NCBI GenBank assembly: GCA_009869945.1
Contig: WIXG01000042.1
Location: forward strand, 186,001 to 250,000
Length of the DNA stretch: 64,000 nucleotides
Source: Mesaphorura yosii
Taxonomy: Eukaryota > Arthropoda > Collembola > Poduromorpha > Tullbergiidae
Reading direction: 5' to 3'
Below the pieces are notes generated by a model that saw only the letters and a list, made by a program, of their open reading frames with translations, did not search any database and had not been told where the DNA came from. Positions 10,701 through 23,110 of this stretch are shown piece after piece; position 1 is the stretch's first letter; each line of letters opens with the position of its first letter. The position numbers and the translations under genes were made by a program.

Positions 10701-13700
10701 CGCAAATTCCACTGATCCAGGTTATCGAGCACTCTGGGAATATGCACGCGTGCATCGAGGCAGTCATCCACGACGCTTGCCTCAGGATAGCATATCATGT
10801 GCAAAAGACGTTGAGCTTGTTTCGGTGACAGAATACGATCCAATAAAATATCATCGTTGCACAGCTCGTCGGGATTTTGCAAGCATCTCTGACGAAGCCA
10901 AGGTTCTGCGCACATTTGATGCAGGGCGTTTATGGCAAAACCGGCCAACGTCCTCGGTTCACCCCTGCATACAAACATTACATCACTTCATGCTGATTCC
11001 GTCCAGTATCAGCTTTTTTAGTCTGTCACATACCTAACAACGTCACTCCTGTCTGAAGGTGCGTCTGAAGTTCCTAAAATGTGTGAAATGCTCAACTCTC
11101 CTTGCGGTATTCCTGGAATTGTTCTTTGCTCTCTTCGCTTCTCATTAGCAGCAGCTGCGTCAGCGAGTACCAACATCGCTTTTAGCACGGCCAAGACTGC
11201 TCCAAGTGTTATATTGTTATGAGTTGCAGAAAGCAGTCGCCGATCACAACTTAGCTTCAATACTGATGGAGTAGGAGAACTCGGATGATCTTGTGTTTTG
11301 AATAGGCAGAGCAGCAAGTGACATGTTAAACGTGCACCAGCTTCAATGTCAGCATCATTTGGGCCTCGACCTGATAAAAGATTAGAAGCTAAACTTTCAC
11401 TTCATGATTCAATAGAAAAGCACGTCTAAATCTTACCATCGCTCCAAGCCTTTTCGGCTTGCCACGCTTTCAACAGTGAGGGTACTGCCTGAACCACAAT
11501 TTGATCTTGAAGAGAAAAGCATTGTCTTGCAATTAGCATTGCATTTAAGGTAGCCAAATTAGAATGGATGCTTAGATGCTTGACGTCGACTTCAGATAAA
11601 ATGTCAGCATAGGATGTATCGTGATGTGACGGGCAGCATAGACTTTGGAATACTCCCAACCATTCCGCGGCGAGCTGAGAACAAGTTGCGGTCATTTCAG
11701 CGCAAAGTGACGCGAGATCGTTTACACGCTCTGCATCAGCTTCATTACAAATGCTGAGTACGGCGTTGCAAACAAAACTGTACCGGCACACCGGGTTGTC
11801 AATGAGTTGTCTGATTATAGACGGCTCAACCTACAAAGAGACACACATAAAATTTCAATAAATCGTGTTGCGCAATGCCACAACTGTATACTGTGCACGC
11901 CTACCTTTCTCCTTGGGTTATCTAGACACTGGGTCATAAACTGGTTATTCCACTCGTATCGTGTTGACGATGGGTAAATTGTAGTGGAAAGATTTTGCTT
12001 CAACTTGAGTGCCAATGGGCTCAACAAATCATTGAGACTTTTCCCAGGAAGAAATCCACAAGAAGAATTCAGCTCCATTAAGTACGCGAGAGAGCAGCGT
12101 TCAGCTGAAGTCCATTCTGCCGCATTTGTGACGCGTTTCATAAGTTTTACCAAACTATCCCACGCGGCTGTTGTAAGCTCAGTTTCCACTGCAAAGAATT
12201 ATTTGAAATTACTTCACTTGTATCGGTAAGATAGGAGAGAGAACTTACGAAGTAAGCAGTTATGATATCGACGAAGGACAGCCACTAAATGCAACTGCAA
12301 GGCAGTCGTATATTGCCCAATGATGGAACTTCCTCGTTGGCAAAGTTGAGATTCAATTTCATACAATTCTCTCAGCATGTGCACGCATAGTTCAACTAAT
12401 CCATGTATATTCAAAGCCAATTCCATCAACTCAGTTAAATATGCAATGTGTTCCACAGTTGGTAAATAGAAACCACGTCCTGCAAAATTTACTCACGTTT
12501 GGTTGATCTATTTCCCATTTGTAACTTCTGAGAATAGGCTTCATCTTACCTGCTGCAAACGACACCATAAGTTCTAAAGCTGTACTACCGACCAATGAAG
12601 TAACTGCATGCTGATCAAAGTAAGGCAACGCTTGAAAACGGGTCTGCAAGCTTTCTAACGATACTTCATTTTTGGCTTGCTTCTTCACTCTGCTACCATC
12701 GGATGCATCATGGCAAAATTTCTTGCTGAAGAGTTTGCCCAAGTCCTTGAACACCTTTTTCACAAAGTGTCTAGCTTCGTCTCTTGTTCTTCCAAACCCG
12801 TACAACAAAACGTGCCTCTGATTTGCTTCGTGGGTGCAAGATTCGTCTTGAGGCAGTGGAAAATGCGTGACATACAACCGATGTCTGTTGTGTTTGGAAA
12901 ATTCTGGGTTCATTACGCTTGGGGAAATGCTTGTAGGACCATTGGCTCTAGGTGTCCCGCCAGGGTTGTTTGAAATCGAACCAAAACTACTTCCAGCTCC
13001 ATTTTCTTCCTTTGGTGAGTCGATCTATTTCAACAGTTGACAGTTATTAGGTACGTTAGCAGATTTTCCGTATCCAACACTTTTCTACTGTCAGAGATTA
13101 CCTGATTCATGTTGTTTTGCTGTTCCTGTGTGATGTCTTGTAGGATTCGATCCAAATCATCGTCAATATTTTCACTACTTCTGTCGTCGACATCACCTTG
13201 TCGCTGAAAATGTATTCGCTCAATGATTATCGCTCAAACGACAACTTATCTAAGTATCTTAAGCCTGTAGCCTCTTACCTTTGCCGAATCTAAACCTGGA
13301 AATCCGGGTTCGGTTTTAACTCCTGTGAAAAATATATGAGTATAAGCTTGCATTTTCTGAAGATTTTGATGAGAGGATTTACGACTCTTTTACCTAGTGA
13401 AAAATCAGGTATTCTTGGTAAAGGAGGGAAGAGTCCTCCACGGTTGTCGTCTGTTAAGGCATCGTGGTGTGGAGTGGTTCCGGGAGTAACGGAAGACACC
13501 GATGCAGGAGTGGCTGGACCGGGATGAGAATGTGGCCCTGGAGTAGCGACGGATTGAATCTGTTGAATCGGCGTCACTGACGAATTTCCTTGAGTTGTAT
13601 TTGGTGGAAAAGTTGACAGGTCACCTCTTGCCACCAAAGTACAAAGGTAGGAGTCATGAGAAAATATATCATGACGGATCAACGCCGAAAACAGGTGAAC

Positions 13701-16251
13701 CAATGACGCAAATGTGGCGCGGCTGACTGGAGAGGACTCGTCTGTACAATAAATTAAAGCTTAGCACATTCGATTACACTTTGGATAAAATGGAATCACC
13801 GAGTTGAACGTACCCAGTGTTGGCGCGTCATTGTCCAAGTAGTTGAATAGAAGGTTATGATAAATGGGCAACCCGCAGTAACCTTCACTTTCGTCATCAC
13901 CGTCCTTCGCATCGTTGCCATCTTGTCCTCCATTCATTTGTCCAAATTCATTGTTATTAGTATTTGTATTGATGTACTCATCTCGTAGTCCTTCATTTTT
14001 AATCGCTTGTTCATTGGTGTTCTGAGGGCCGATTCCCAAAATGTCCGCATCTGTGTCATTGTAGGAAGTCACTTCTGACTGTCTCAGCTCAAGCAGCCGT
14101 GCCACAGCGAGTGCGCGATGTTCCCCACAGCGGTGCGGGCCAACCGCCCACTGACAGAGCAGCAGGATGATGGGAGCATCCGTTTCTGCAGGGTTGTCTT
14201 TGCATATTGGAATACCGGAGAAGACTCTTGCGTACATTGTTTCAAGGGAGTTATTGACGTCAGCTTTATCAAAGAAGTGACGGTCTAATGCATCCATTGC
14301 CGTCAGTACTTTTTGCAGTGTAGAGGCTGAAATATACACAAGATTTGCCGAAGCAAGAAGTAATGTTTGCCATTCTATTTAATATTATTACTAATTACCT
14401 TCTGTAGATTCTTGCCATTCTTCACATGCCCATTTAGCTTCAATGGCCTGACTTCTCTGTCGAATCAGCTCTTCAGCAACTCGAACTTGCTGCCTTATAA
14501 TTGAATTATTAGCCCTTGAAGGCATCGGCAATGCTGAAGGAGGGACTGGAATCAGATCTAAAGGGCTGCCTGGCGGAACACTGGTTTTTGTATTTTCAAC
14601 TATATGATTCCCATTTGTTGGGCTTTCGCTCCGAATGGGGATTGAATTCCACACCAAAGCCGTAGGGCATTCCACTGCAATTACTTGGAGGGCGGAAACA
14701 AGAGCGAGGACCGTGCCCTTGTGCGCCGGACACTGTAAGTACTCCAAAAGAGCGGCCGGTGGTTGCGATGGGAGAGGCAGTGATGTATCCAAGTCGCCAA
14801 ATACAATGCTTAGGCGCCTTGCAGCTATATGAGCAAGGCGGCGCGCTAAATATTCAGACTTCGCGACATCAGGAATGAATGACAGCAAAAGTGGAACAAG
14901 CGCCTGCCAGCTGCTATCGTCAAGGTTCTTCGTTTTTTCGCAAGCATCTATTACCCATTGTAGCCATTCAAATCGGTCCAATAATCCTTCCTGTAGCAAT
15001 AAATCATACCAATTATTGCCGAGAACAAATGATTCTGGACCTGGGGCTGTTGCAGTACTAAACTTACGTTAAACATTTCTTTAGCCAGATCTGCACAATA
15101 CAGCCACTGCTTTAAACTGACACTTCCATCCTCCACAATTGGAGATGTGCTTGAAACAATGGAACTAGAAGCTGGCGGATTTAATCCTGGTGCAATTTGT
15201 CCCGGTGTTAAATTGGAAGAATTGGATCCAGAACCACTAACTGCGGAAGATGAGGATGAGGAACTCGGAAGAATACCGGTGCCACCAGCGTACCAGTCGG
15301 AGAGTCTCAGTAATATGTCTTTCATATATTTCAACAACGCAATTGTCCACTCTGCAAATTCAGAAATGATTGTGAAGTGAATCAAAAAGTTATACGAAAA
15401 GTTAATCAATGAATTCAAGTATACCTTGCGAAGGATCCGGCATCTGTCTCTTTTTCGTCTTCGCTTCCGAAATTGCGGAATTGTAGCTTGCAGTCATCTT
15501 TAGAAACCATGTAGCACGTAACATTGGGACAGAAAATTCGACCAAAATAGAGAATATCTCTTCCTTCTTATTGAAAATCGGCACTCTTTTCCCTAAGGCT
15601 GCTAAGGGTTTGCTTCCTGACAAATCCTTCATCCATGCATCCGCAGCGTGCTTTGAACGTGGAGTCACAGGCCAAAAATTATCTTTTGTGTTCACCTGGA
15701 GCCGTTTGCGGCCGGTGTCCGGCAAGGCGTTCAATTCGATTTTTTTGGATATAGTGCCGTTGATGAAAGCTCCTAACTACAGAACCGAAAATTCAATGAT
15801 AATTACTTCACAACAGCACTGACAGCACATGTTTGACATGAAAGGCATCATGATTAGGTCAACGTACCTTTGCAGCAGTGATGTTGCAATTCTTTGCAGA
15901 ACCTGCGGAGAACAGAATGACGCTTTATTAGCGCATCATTTGTATTTGTGTAAATTACATCTTGTAATTAATTACCAAACTCGTCGGAGATCTGTGGCAT
16001 GTGGCTGAAGCCTTGCTTGACATGAACAGTGGTCAATTCGTCCTGCAAAACGTGTTCATTGTCAGATTGGGCTTATCCAGGTAAATAAATCTCAGCTATA
16101 TAAATATCGTCAATGTGGTTAAAGGATAACGAACCTCGCGTTGTTTTGGGTCTTGAGGGTACACATCTGGCGGTCCAAGCCGTGGTCTCTTAAGAGGTCG
16201 CTTCTCCCAAGAGAATCCGACCACCGTTTGATCAGCAATCGACGAAGACAT
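7713..16251 (-). CDS. Med12: Mediator complex subunit 12 (kohtalo)
   Basis: Twenty-three exons, from 16135..16251 down to 7713..8278, sum to 6930 bases and 2309 residues with every phase consistent. MED12 links the CDK8-cyclin C kinase to Mediator and activates it in the nucleus. The N-terminus has the signature [20 protein letters not shown] followed by VKQGF and KDNFW blocks. The LCEWAV region appears as [15 protein letters not shown] near residue 540, then SPVSR...LIRHDIFSH. Later landmarks are [26 protein letters not shown] and [13 protein letters not shown]. The PQL region contains [11 protein letters not shown]. The tail is Gln/Pro/Met-rich, as in other MED12 proteins. Exons in order from the 5' end: 16135-16251, 15976-16042, 15868-15902, 15425-15776, 15068-15351, 14399-14990, 13814-14326, 13394-13741, 13279-13322, 13102-13203, 12550-13024, 12249-12479, 11905-12188, 11437-11830, 11034-11370, 10324-10964, 10058-10248, 9816-9982, 9462-9747, 8926-9384, 8686-8845, 8359-8643, 7713-8278. 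The donor after 8359 (GTCATA) is weak. Confidence 0.95.
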
Positions 16252-17446
16252 GTCGATTTGATTGCTGATAGCGTTGACTAGTTGATCTTATGCTCTAAAA
16301 GAGCTAGGCGTCCACATACGCGTATACACGCTAAAGATTAAACACTACATTTTTATACACAATGCAAACTTTGAATCACGTAATTACGTAAACTGTGCAT
16401 AATTTACTGCAGTAAATGCATTTCGACAGCTGATTAAATTGGAACTATTGACATCCACTTTGTACGCCCCGTCGTACAAAATGGGTTCAACAATTTACAT
16501 AGGTATGTGACAGCAAGCATCCGTGCTCAAGTTTTATGCTACACTTGTACTTTAGCGGTGTCCGGTTCTCATTCTTCTCATCGCATCTCAACTGTGAACA
16601 AGATGTGAAAGCACGGCCACTGATCTTACGAGCAAGTTGGTCCTGATCCGGAATGCTGATCTCGTTTCATCACAGCAATCAACTGAAATAAACCGCATTA
16701 TCCAGGTTAATACTGGCAAAATGATACTGCCATACTCTTAATTAATGAGGGCATTCGCAACTCGCCAGAATTTACTAGACAGCAATGGAATACAAGTGCC
16801 TATGCCTGATGCTGGTCGACTTGCCATTCAAATATGAGCGAGATTTGTGAGGTCTCAAACCCAGGAACGAAACATGACCGAACTCATATTCACAGGCACT
16901 ACGGTGCGTGGTTTCATCCTTCCATGTTCCGGCCGGAACAAGAGAAGCAATTCTGATGGTTAATGGTTCGATTGTTCGCTGTGCTGGCAGTCCCCACCGG
17001 GCATTCTTCACCGGTGTACGCTAGCATTTTGATCCATACGAAGAGTGATGTTCTCAATTCATTCGCAGAATGTAATACGAATATTTACTTATTTACTTCA
17101 AATGCTAAAATGAAATAAAGGCTTCGTTCGTATTAAATTGTCCCCTGAAACATGAAGCATAAAGCAAATCACTGTACCATAAAGTTCGTTTATTATCCGT
17201 ATAAACATCCTCTTAACTATTTACTTCATTTCCAGTTAAACCTAGACCGCAAATGGGAATACATACATATTGATATCACGTCCTTTTTGACATTTCGCCG
17301 AACTAAGTCATCACCCACAATTTTTGATTGACGCATACTTTGGAGTTTTCATTCAAGCTAAGTTCAAGAATTTGTGTCTCGTACTTGACAGCGAAGTGCC
17401 TACCTAATTCAATTATTTCAAGTGGAAGTTCCATTCAGAGTACAGA
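16252..17446. other. Divergent intergenic region between Med12 and a GPCR
   Basis: About 1.2 kb that must hold the Med12 promoter and, on the other strand, the 5' region of the GPCR gene. A 78-codon minus-strand frame at 16775-17011 has no recognisable domain, and I leave it out. The frame upstream of the GPCR ATG stays open only to about 17408, so a missing 5' exon cannot be excluded. Confidence 0.45.
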
Positions 17447-18580
17447 ATGCCGATGCTAGAATCGTGGCAATTAATTTTACTCCTAATTCCACTGAGCTTA
17501 ATCACTTTTGCCGTCATATTTGGAAACCTGTTCGTGATTCTTGCCGTCTCAACTCAAAAATTCCTTCAGACGCTGTCAAATGTGCTGCTTGTCTCACTCG
17601 CAATTTCCGACTTGTGCGTCGGTTTGTTCATCTTGCCACTGAATCTGCATCAGATAGTTCGAGGTGGGCGATGGGAGTTTGGGACAACAATCTGCAAGGT
17701 TTGGGTGACTGCGGACATGACACTCTGTTCCATCTCAATATTCAACATCTGTCTCATTGCGTGGGACCGCTACCGCTCCATCACGGACAGTGTGGAATAC
17801 TTGAAACGGAGAACGTTACGGAGCGTGCTCGCGAAGATTGCTGGAATCTGGTTCTTGGCACTGTGGATCAGTTCTCCACCTTTACTTGGCTGGGACCATG
17901 ATCATGACGGCGACGATGACGAAGGACATGAACACGGCAAAACTTCGACGGCCTGCACGCTGAACAACGAGAGCGGCTTCGTGGTCCATTCTGCGCTCGG
18001 GTCGCTGATTGTTCCCACAATCGTGATGGTCGTTCTTTACGTGAAGATCTATAACACAATACAAACGCGACTTATTCAAAGAAGTAAACTGCATGCTCTT
18101 GGACATCATCATGTTAGCTCAATCATCATTGATCCAGACACGGATGCAGGAAAATCTGCCATTACTGCGGGTGGAATAGATGGGCCTTCCTACTCTGCAG
18201 AAGTGTCCGGTGAAGGTGCAGTCGCAGTGAACAACGGAACAATGCTCAGCCCACCAGCCCCACTGACAAAATCCAAGAACCATTCTATACAGATCCAGAA
18301 TATCCTGCAAAAGAAAATTCAGTTTTCCTTAACACGAGAAAGAAGAGCTGCGAAAATCCTCGGGATTATCATGTGTTCATTCATCGTGTGTTGGTTGCCT
18401 TTCAGCCTGATGTACATCATCGAGTCTTTTCTGCCGGGCGAGTTTAAGCCGAGTTATCTTGTACAGCAGTCAATTACTTGGCTCGGTTACATTAACTCTG
18501 CACTTAACCCAATCATCTACACTATGTTCAGTGTCGATTTTCGTAAATCTTTTAAACGCCTACTTCGATTTAATAAATGA
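17447..18580 (+). CDS. Amine-type G protein-coupled receptor, single exon
   Basis: One uninterrupted frame of 377 residues with seven hydrophobic segments. Landmarks of the rhodopsin family are present: GN in TM1, SLAISD in TM2, C83 paired with C170, D90 at the position that binds the amine in aminergic receptors, DRY at 107-109, S182 and S186 in TM5, CWLP at 315-318 and NPIIY at 354-358. The TM6 entry (RERRAAKILGIIM) and TM7 (WLGYINSALNPIIY) resemble octopamine, tyramine and dopamine receptors, but I cannot assign the ligand. TM6 has Ser where a second Phe usually follows CWLPF. Only about seven residues precede TM1, with no glycosylation site, so an N-terminal exon may be missing. Extracellular loop 2 carries a run of Asp, His and Glu at 150-163. 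Intracellular loop 3 is Ser/Gly-rich. The C-tail is very short. Confidence 0.85.
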   Translation: MPMLESWQLILLLIPLSLITFAVIFGNLFVILAVSTQKFLQTLSNVLLVSLAISDLCVGLFILPLNLHQIVRGGRWEFGTTICKVWVTADMTLCSISIFNICLIAWDRYRSITDSVEYLKRRTLRSVLAKIAGIWFLALWISSPPLLGWDHDHDGDDDEGHEHGKTSTACTLNNESGFVVHSALGSLIVPTIVMVVLYVKIYNTIQTRLIQRSKLHALGHHHVSSIIIDPDTDAGKSAITAGGIDGPSYSAEVSGEGAVAVNNGTMLSPPAPLTKSKNHSIQIQNILQKKIQFSLTRERRAAKILGIIMCSFIVCWLPFSLMYIIESFLPGEFKPSYLVQQSITWLGYINSALNPIIYTMFSVDFRKSFKRLLRFNK

Positions 18581-19290
18581 GCATGCAAATGACTTTTCCA
18601 TGACGAGACTTCTCAGCACACTTTTATTGCACAAGTTTTCAGATTCTCAAGAACAATTTTCCGGAAAAGAAACTTTACATGCTTTCTGAACTCAAGAATA
18701 CTACTGGCACAAACTTCACTTGGATGTTGTCATAGCTCGACGAGATGAAGATGAGGTCGAACGCTCGGATCTGGGAAGTGTTCATACTACACTGTAATCA
18801 ATCTAAGCATAAGCCCTTGCTATTGAACTATACGTCAACTAATCCATAGTCTAGTGTGCGTGGTAAAACTTCAGTGCAATTAAAATGATCCGTTCAACCC
18901 GTACAACACAATTCCACTTTCATGATCAAATTTCGGACAAATACTGACGCGTCAACACAGATTTGAGTAGGGAAAAAAAGGTACATCATAGCTAACCTTG
19001 CAAACTTTGTACAAAAGAGGACACAAGTGAAAATAAATCAGGAACAGGTTTATGGCTGTCAAGCATGTCAAGATTTGCTTGAAACAAAAGGAAAAGGGAC
19101 GAAGAGATTGATTAGTTTAGGGTGTTGTACACCTTGTGTTCAATCTTCACAGTAGTGAAATTAAAGTGTACTTACAGTTTTCTTGAAGATTTTGCGAGTG
19201 CGTACTGTTTGACCTATATTATTGTTATTAGTACTAATGTGCATGAATAAGTGAATAAAAGTTACATGAATCTAACTTCAATCAGTCCTT
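18581..19290. other. Convergent 3' regions of GPCR and RING ligase genes
   Basis: About 0.7 kb between the stop codon of the GPCR gene (plus) and that of the RING-ligase gene (minus). It should contain both 3' untranslated regions. No additional gene is supported. Confidence 0.5.
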
Positions 19291-21550
19291 TTACACGTGC
19301 TCATCAGTTGAATTTTCACATTTAGGATTATGACTATTTGAACTGTCCATCACTTGCACATCTGCCTGGTCAACGCTAATGGTGACCTCTCCTAGTCTAA
19401 GATCTTGGTCATCATTTGCATTATGACTCTGACAGGTTTCACTGGATTGACTAAGATCGCTATTTCTGCGGCTGCTAAGATTTCGAGTTGAAGGCGTCTG
19501 TTTTCGTTGACTATTTCTACTAGAAATTACGAATACGTCCGGAAGCCCAGTGCCAATTTGGTTGCCATCTTCTTCAGTGCTTTGATTTTGCAGGTGGTGC
19601 GACATTGTCGTTCTGAGTGATGGAAACGGGGCTCTTGAACCCGACGGAATATCACCACAAATGAAGCTGGATGTCGAACCAGAAGAATGGACTTGTGCTA
19701 TTATTGGAACACTTTGAACAGTCGAAGAAGATTCGTGTATCTCATCTTCGCTACCAGTTGAAGAAGAGTCTGGGTCATTGTGACTTGTAAGAGCGGGTTG
19801 GTTATTATTGGTCGTTTGCCCAGCTCGCCTTTGCAACGCTCGTCTTCTTGCCCGTCGGAAGGGATTTTCCTGATTTAAAGAGGATACGATGATTTTAACG
19901 ATGAAGTTAGGACAGAGTGTGAAGAATAATTCAAAATTGAAAAAGAATTACTCGCTGCTGGACGAAGGTGCTTCCTGCAGATACCGGATTCGGGACACTG
20001 CCAGATGTGGAAGCATTTGCTAACAGCGGAGCGGTTTCATCTTCAGTATCTGTGTCCGATTCGGAAAATCGTTCTTCCGCCAGAACCACTTTTCTCTTGC
20101 AAATTGGGCACACTCTCCGGCCTTTGGTCAGCCATGGATCAATGCACACAGCATGGTACCCTAATAGGGAAGCAAAGCCGTAATCAATTTCAACAGTCAA
20201 TAATACCAATGGTTGAAGCCACCTCCGAATTTCGTACCATGAGAACAAGGCAAAACTCGGACTTTATCATGTTCCACGAAATCTTCTAGGCAAACCGCAC
20301 ATGTCTCGTAAGGATCTCCCTTTGTCCATTTTGTGGTAGGAAGCTTCTTGAGTGCCGAAGCTGGCAGTTTTCTCCGACGCGATCTTCTTCTTTCTCGGAC
20401 CCAACGAGTGACCTGCTGCCACAACTAGAGAACGATAACCACATTATCGAAACTGTCTGGTAAGAAACGCAAAGCCATAGCTTTGACACACAAGAATAAG
20501 GTAAACACACGCGTGTTAATGGCAATGAAATTCAGTAGTCGATCAAAGACCAAGAGAGACTTCACAGTTCACACAGATAGAGAGCCATTGCTATTGCGAA
20601 CGACGTATTCAGTTAAAACCAGTCTTACCAATCTTACCATAAAAACTAACATGACCACAAAGCAGACGCCAACAACGATCGCAAAAGGTAAGAGGTAGCC
20701 ATTCAGGCTAAAGTCATCCTGTATCCTAATGAAATATCTTTGGAACTCCTTGCTGTAAAACAAAATGAAATCCGCCTCATAGATTCATAGTCGAAGCGCC
20801 TCGGCAATTGAATGTAATTTTGAACTGCAAACTCACTCAGCTGGAAACGAAAAGTTGTCCTTCAGTAAATGACCGTAATATTCGCCGACAAAGCATGCAT
20901 AAATGGTTAGCTTGGATGGATCTTCGGCGCCCATTGCTTCAGTTGAGTTCGAACCAATGTTATGAACAATAATTGCGGCGTAACCTGGGCATGATAACCA
21001 CAGAAAGTTGCAATCTCACACATTGACATTAGAGTACATGCTTCACTCTTCGTTATCGTTAAAATCTTACCAGCAGATTGTGCATTTTCTATCTTTTTCT
21101 GAAATCCACATTCTGAAGGAGACCGCCTCGCTAAAAGTATCCAGTGGGCCTTTTCTTCTGATTCTGGTGGAGGGTCGACTGGAGTGCACGCATTTGGAGG
21201 ATTGGCGTAAACTACGTATCCCTGTACACATATTATTAAAAATTGGGCACTACGAAAAACGGAAAATCATGAAAGCCGTAGAGCACTTACTTGAATTCCG
21301 TAGTATGAAACACGTTCAGGTACAAATCTAAGTCATAGAAAAACATCAGTAAATACCTTGTGATAGAATAGTCCGAAATTAAAATTAGGGAATACCTTGC
21401 TGGTTGATCTTCAAATACGAGAATAGTTTGGTTAGTCTGTGAAACCACTGTGATGGTTCCGTCTGCACTCGTTATGAAGTAGCATAATAAGATGTAAAGA
21501 GGAAGTTGTGGCATTATGCGAAGGCCGAAGTTGTGGGACATCATCTTCAA
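19291..21550 (-). CDS. PA-TM-RING E3 ubiquitin ligase (RNF13/RNF167 type)
   Basis: Eight exons, complement(19291..19869, 19952..20160, 20238..20424, 20638..20752, 20837..20984, 21071..21221, 21291..21327, 21396..21550), give 526 residues. The order is a signal peptide, a protease-associated domain (ARFVPERVSYYGIQGYVVYANPPNAC and following), a TM segment near 184-202, a basic juxtamembrane stretch, then a RING-H2 finger. The eight zinc ligands are C244, C247, C262, H264, H267, C270, C282 and C285. A long Ser-rich C-terminal tail follows. Family members sit in endosomal or lysosomal membranes and ubiquitinate membrane traffic proteins. The exon ending at 20638 has a second donor nine bases on (20629), both GTAAGA, so products with or without three extra residues are possible. 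An inner Met (residue 13) could be the true start. Confidence 0.9.
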
Positions 21551-21787
21551 TCTAACTGATGTAGCAGAAACTCAGAATAATTTTATCGCTGACGGACTAT
21601 GGGTGAATTGGAAAAGCCTCGGCTTGTCACGAAGCTTTGACTTGGCGAATTTTTGAAACTTCACATAACTTTTTGAAAGCTATGAAGCTACATGTCCTTA
21701 TCTTGAATTCACTTGGTGTACTCATCGGGAGTTTGGATTATTGATGAATTTTGTTTAGATCAGTGTCGGTCAAAAGAGTCTTTTTAG

Positions 21788-23110
21788 TTAATTTCTCATG
21801 TTAATTATGCCTTGGAGTTGGAGTGAACTTAAATAGGTTGACACTTGACGGTGGTAATTTGTATACCTGCAAGCAAAATCACAACAGCAGTTGCATTGAC
21901 TCTGGCATAAGTTTATGCAGACCGTTCATTTTAACTAATGCGACTTACCCAAACTGCCAAACTCTGTACCAAGGTTGAATTACACCCGTCCCTGGGTCAG
22001 GCCCTTCCGAGGCGAGGTAGTTCCAGTTGGGGATTGGAAAATTGACAATTGAATTCACGCACAAGTGATTATCCACCCCAGTGAGAATTGAAGTCCAATA
22101 GTCGTTGACTACATTCTTAGCTTTAAATCAAACAAGAAAACAACGTCAAAATTGTAAGAGGCTCTTTGGTGCTGTGTTTTGCTTCTTAATTCCGATGCAC
22201 CTAATTAGCACTTAATCAGTGTCAAATTAAAAAGCGATAAAGCCACTCGTTACATGAACAAATCCGTCATTAAGTAGATCAAACTTCCACAAATAACAGC
22301 GTAAAATGGCGAACAAGAGTTATAAACTAAATGTAACACTGCATTAACTTGAGGTACTGCTCAAGCACATGAATAATACTTTTTTCTGAGCTTAGCCAAA
22401 TCAACCGAGCTGCATTTAATTTATGATTTAGAATGTGCGCACATAGCATGCAGAAACCAATACGTAGTAGTGGTTGTACTAAAATAAAAGTAAGACTATA
22501 AACAGCATGTAGCCAATACGGCTCCGTGTCCGCACTCACTTTTAGCACTACCTCGTATGAGACTTGCAAATCTTTCAGTGTAGCTTTGCCATTGTAGCAT
22601 TTTCCATGCCATGATGGATTCTTAAGACAAAGAGTTACGCAAATTCTAATCCGTGCTTAGTAAAAGTGGTGTTCTATTTTAAACTGTACTGCAAACGATT
22701 ACGCATAGACCATGAACCACTTGGAAAACGGCAACCAGATGATCGAAGTAGAGCCTTGTGAATATTGACCTCATACCAGCGGAATAGATTGACCAAGATC
22801 ACAAGTTAGATGTTAAGCCAAGCCATGTGCAGATGATTAGCAACCTGACATTGTTGAGCTCAACAATTTCGGACGGTCCATGACGCAGCCGATGAGCCTG
22901 TACATAATTTGAGTGCACAGACTGAGATTCGTCGATTCTCCGACGACTCTGCTTTGGCGTTTTTCATCGTTTTAAGCACTAACATAAGAAATATGAATGT
23001 ACTCACAGTTTGCGGTTTCGTTAATATGCAGGAAGGGTTTTATGAATACGCTGCCAATTTCGGGAATCTGACTTCCTCGATTATCAAACCAGGCTTGGGT
23101 GTACTTGCAG
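21788..23110 (-). CDS. Unrecognised secreted-type protein, exons only partly joined
   Basis: Several minus-strand blocks read as coding and are bounded by good splice sites. The last exon, 21788..21866, follows TTGCAG and ends QGIINMRN before TAA. It joins in frame to 21949..22115 (contains DYWTSILTGVDNHLCVNS and PNWNYLASEGPDPGTG). That joins in phase to 22540..22620 (contains NPSWHGKCYNGKATL). Further upstream are 22845..22897 (HRLRHGPSEIVEL) and 23007..23110 (CKYTQAWFDNRGSQIP, then HINETANC), whose joins I could not resolve. More coding-like sequence continues to about 23650. Spaced cysteines, tryptophans and an N-glycosylation motif suggest an extracellular protein. I do not recognise the family. 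The three 3' exons are the best supported. Confidence 0.5.

Noticed and set aside
16775..17011. 78-codon minus-strand frame upstream of Med12
   Set aside because: No recognisable domain or neighbouring exon; likely chance in the divergent promoter region.
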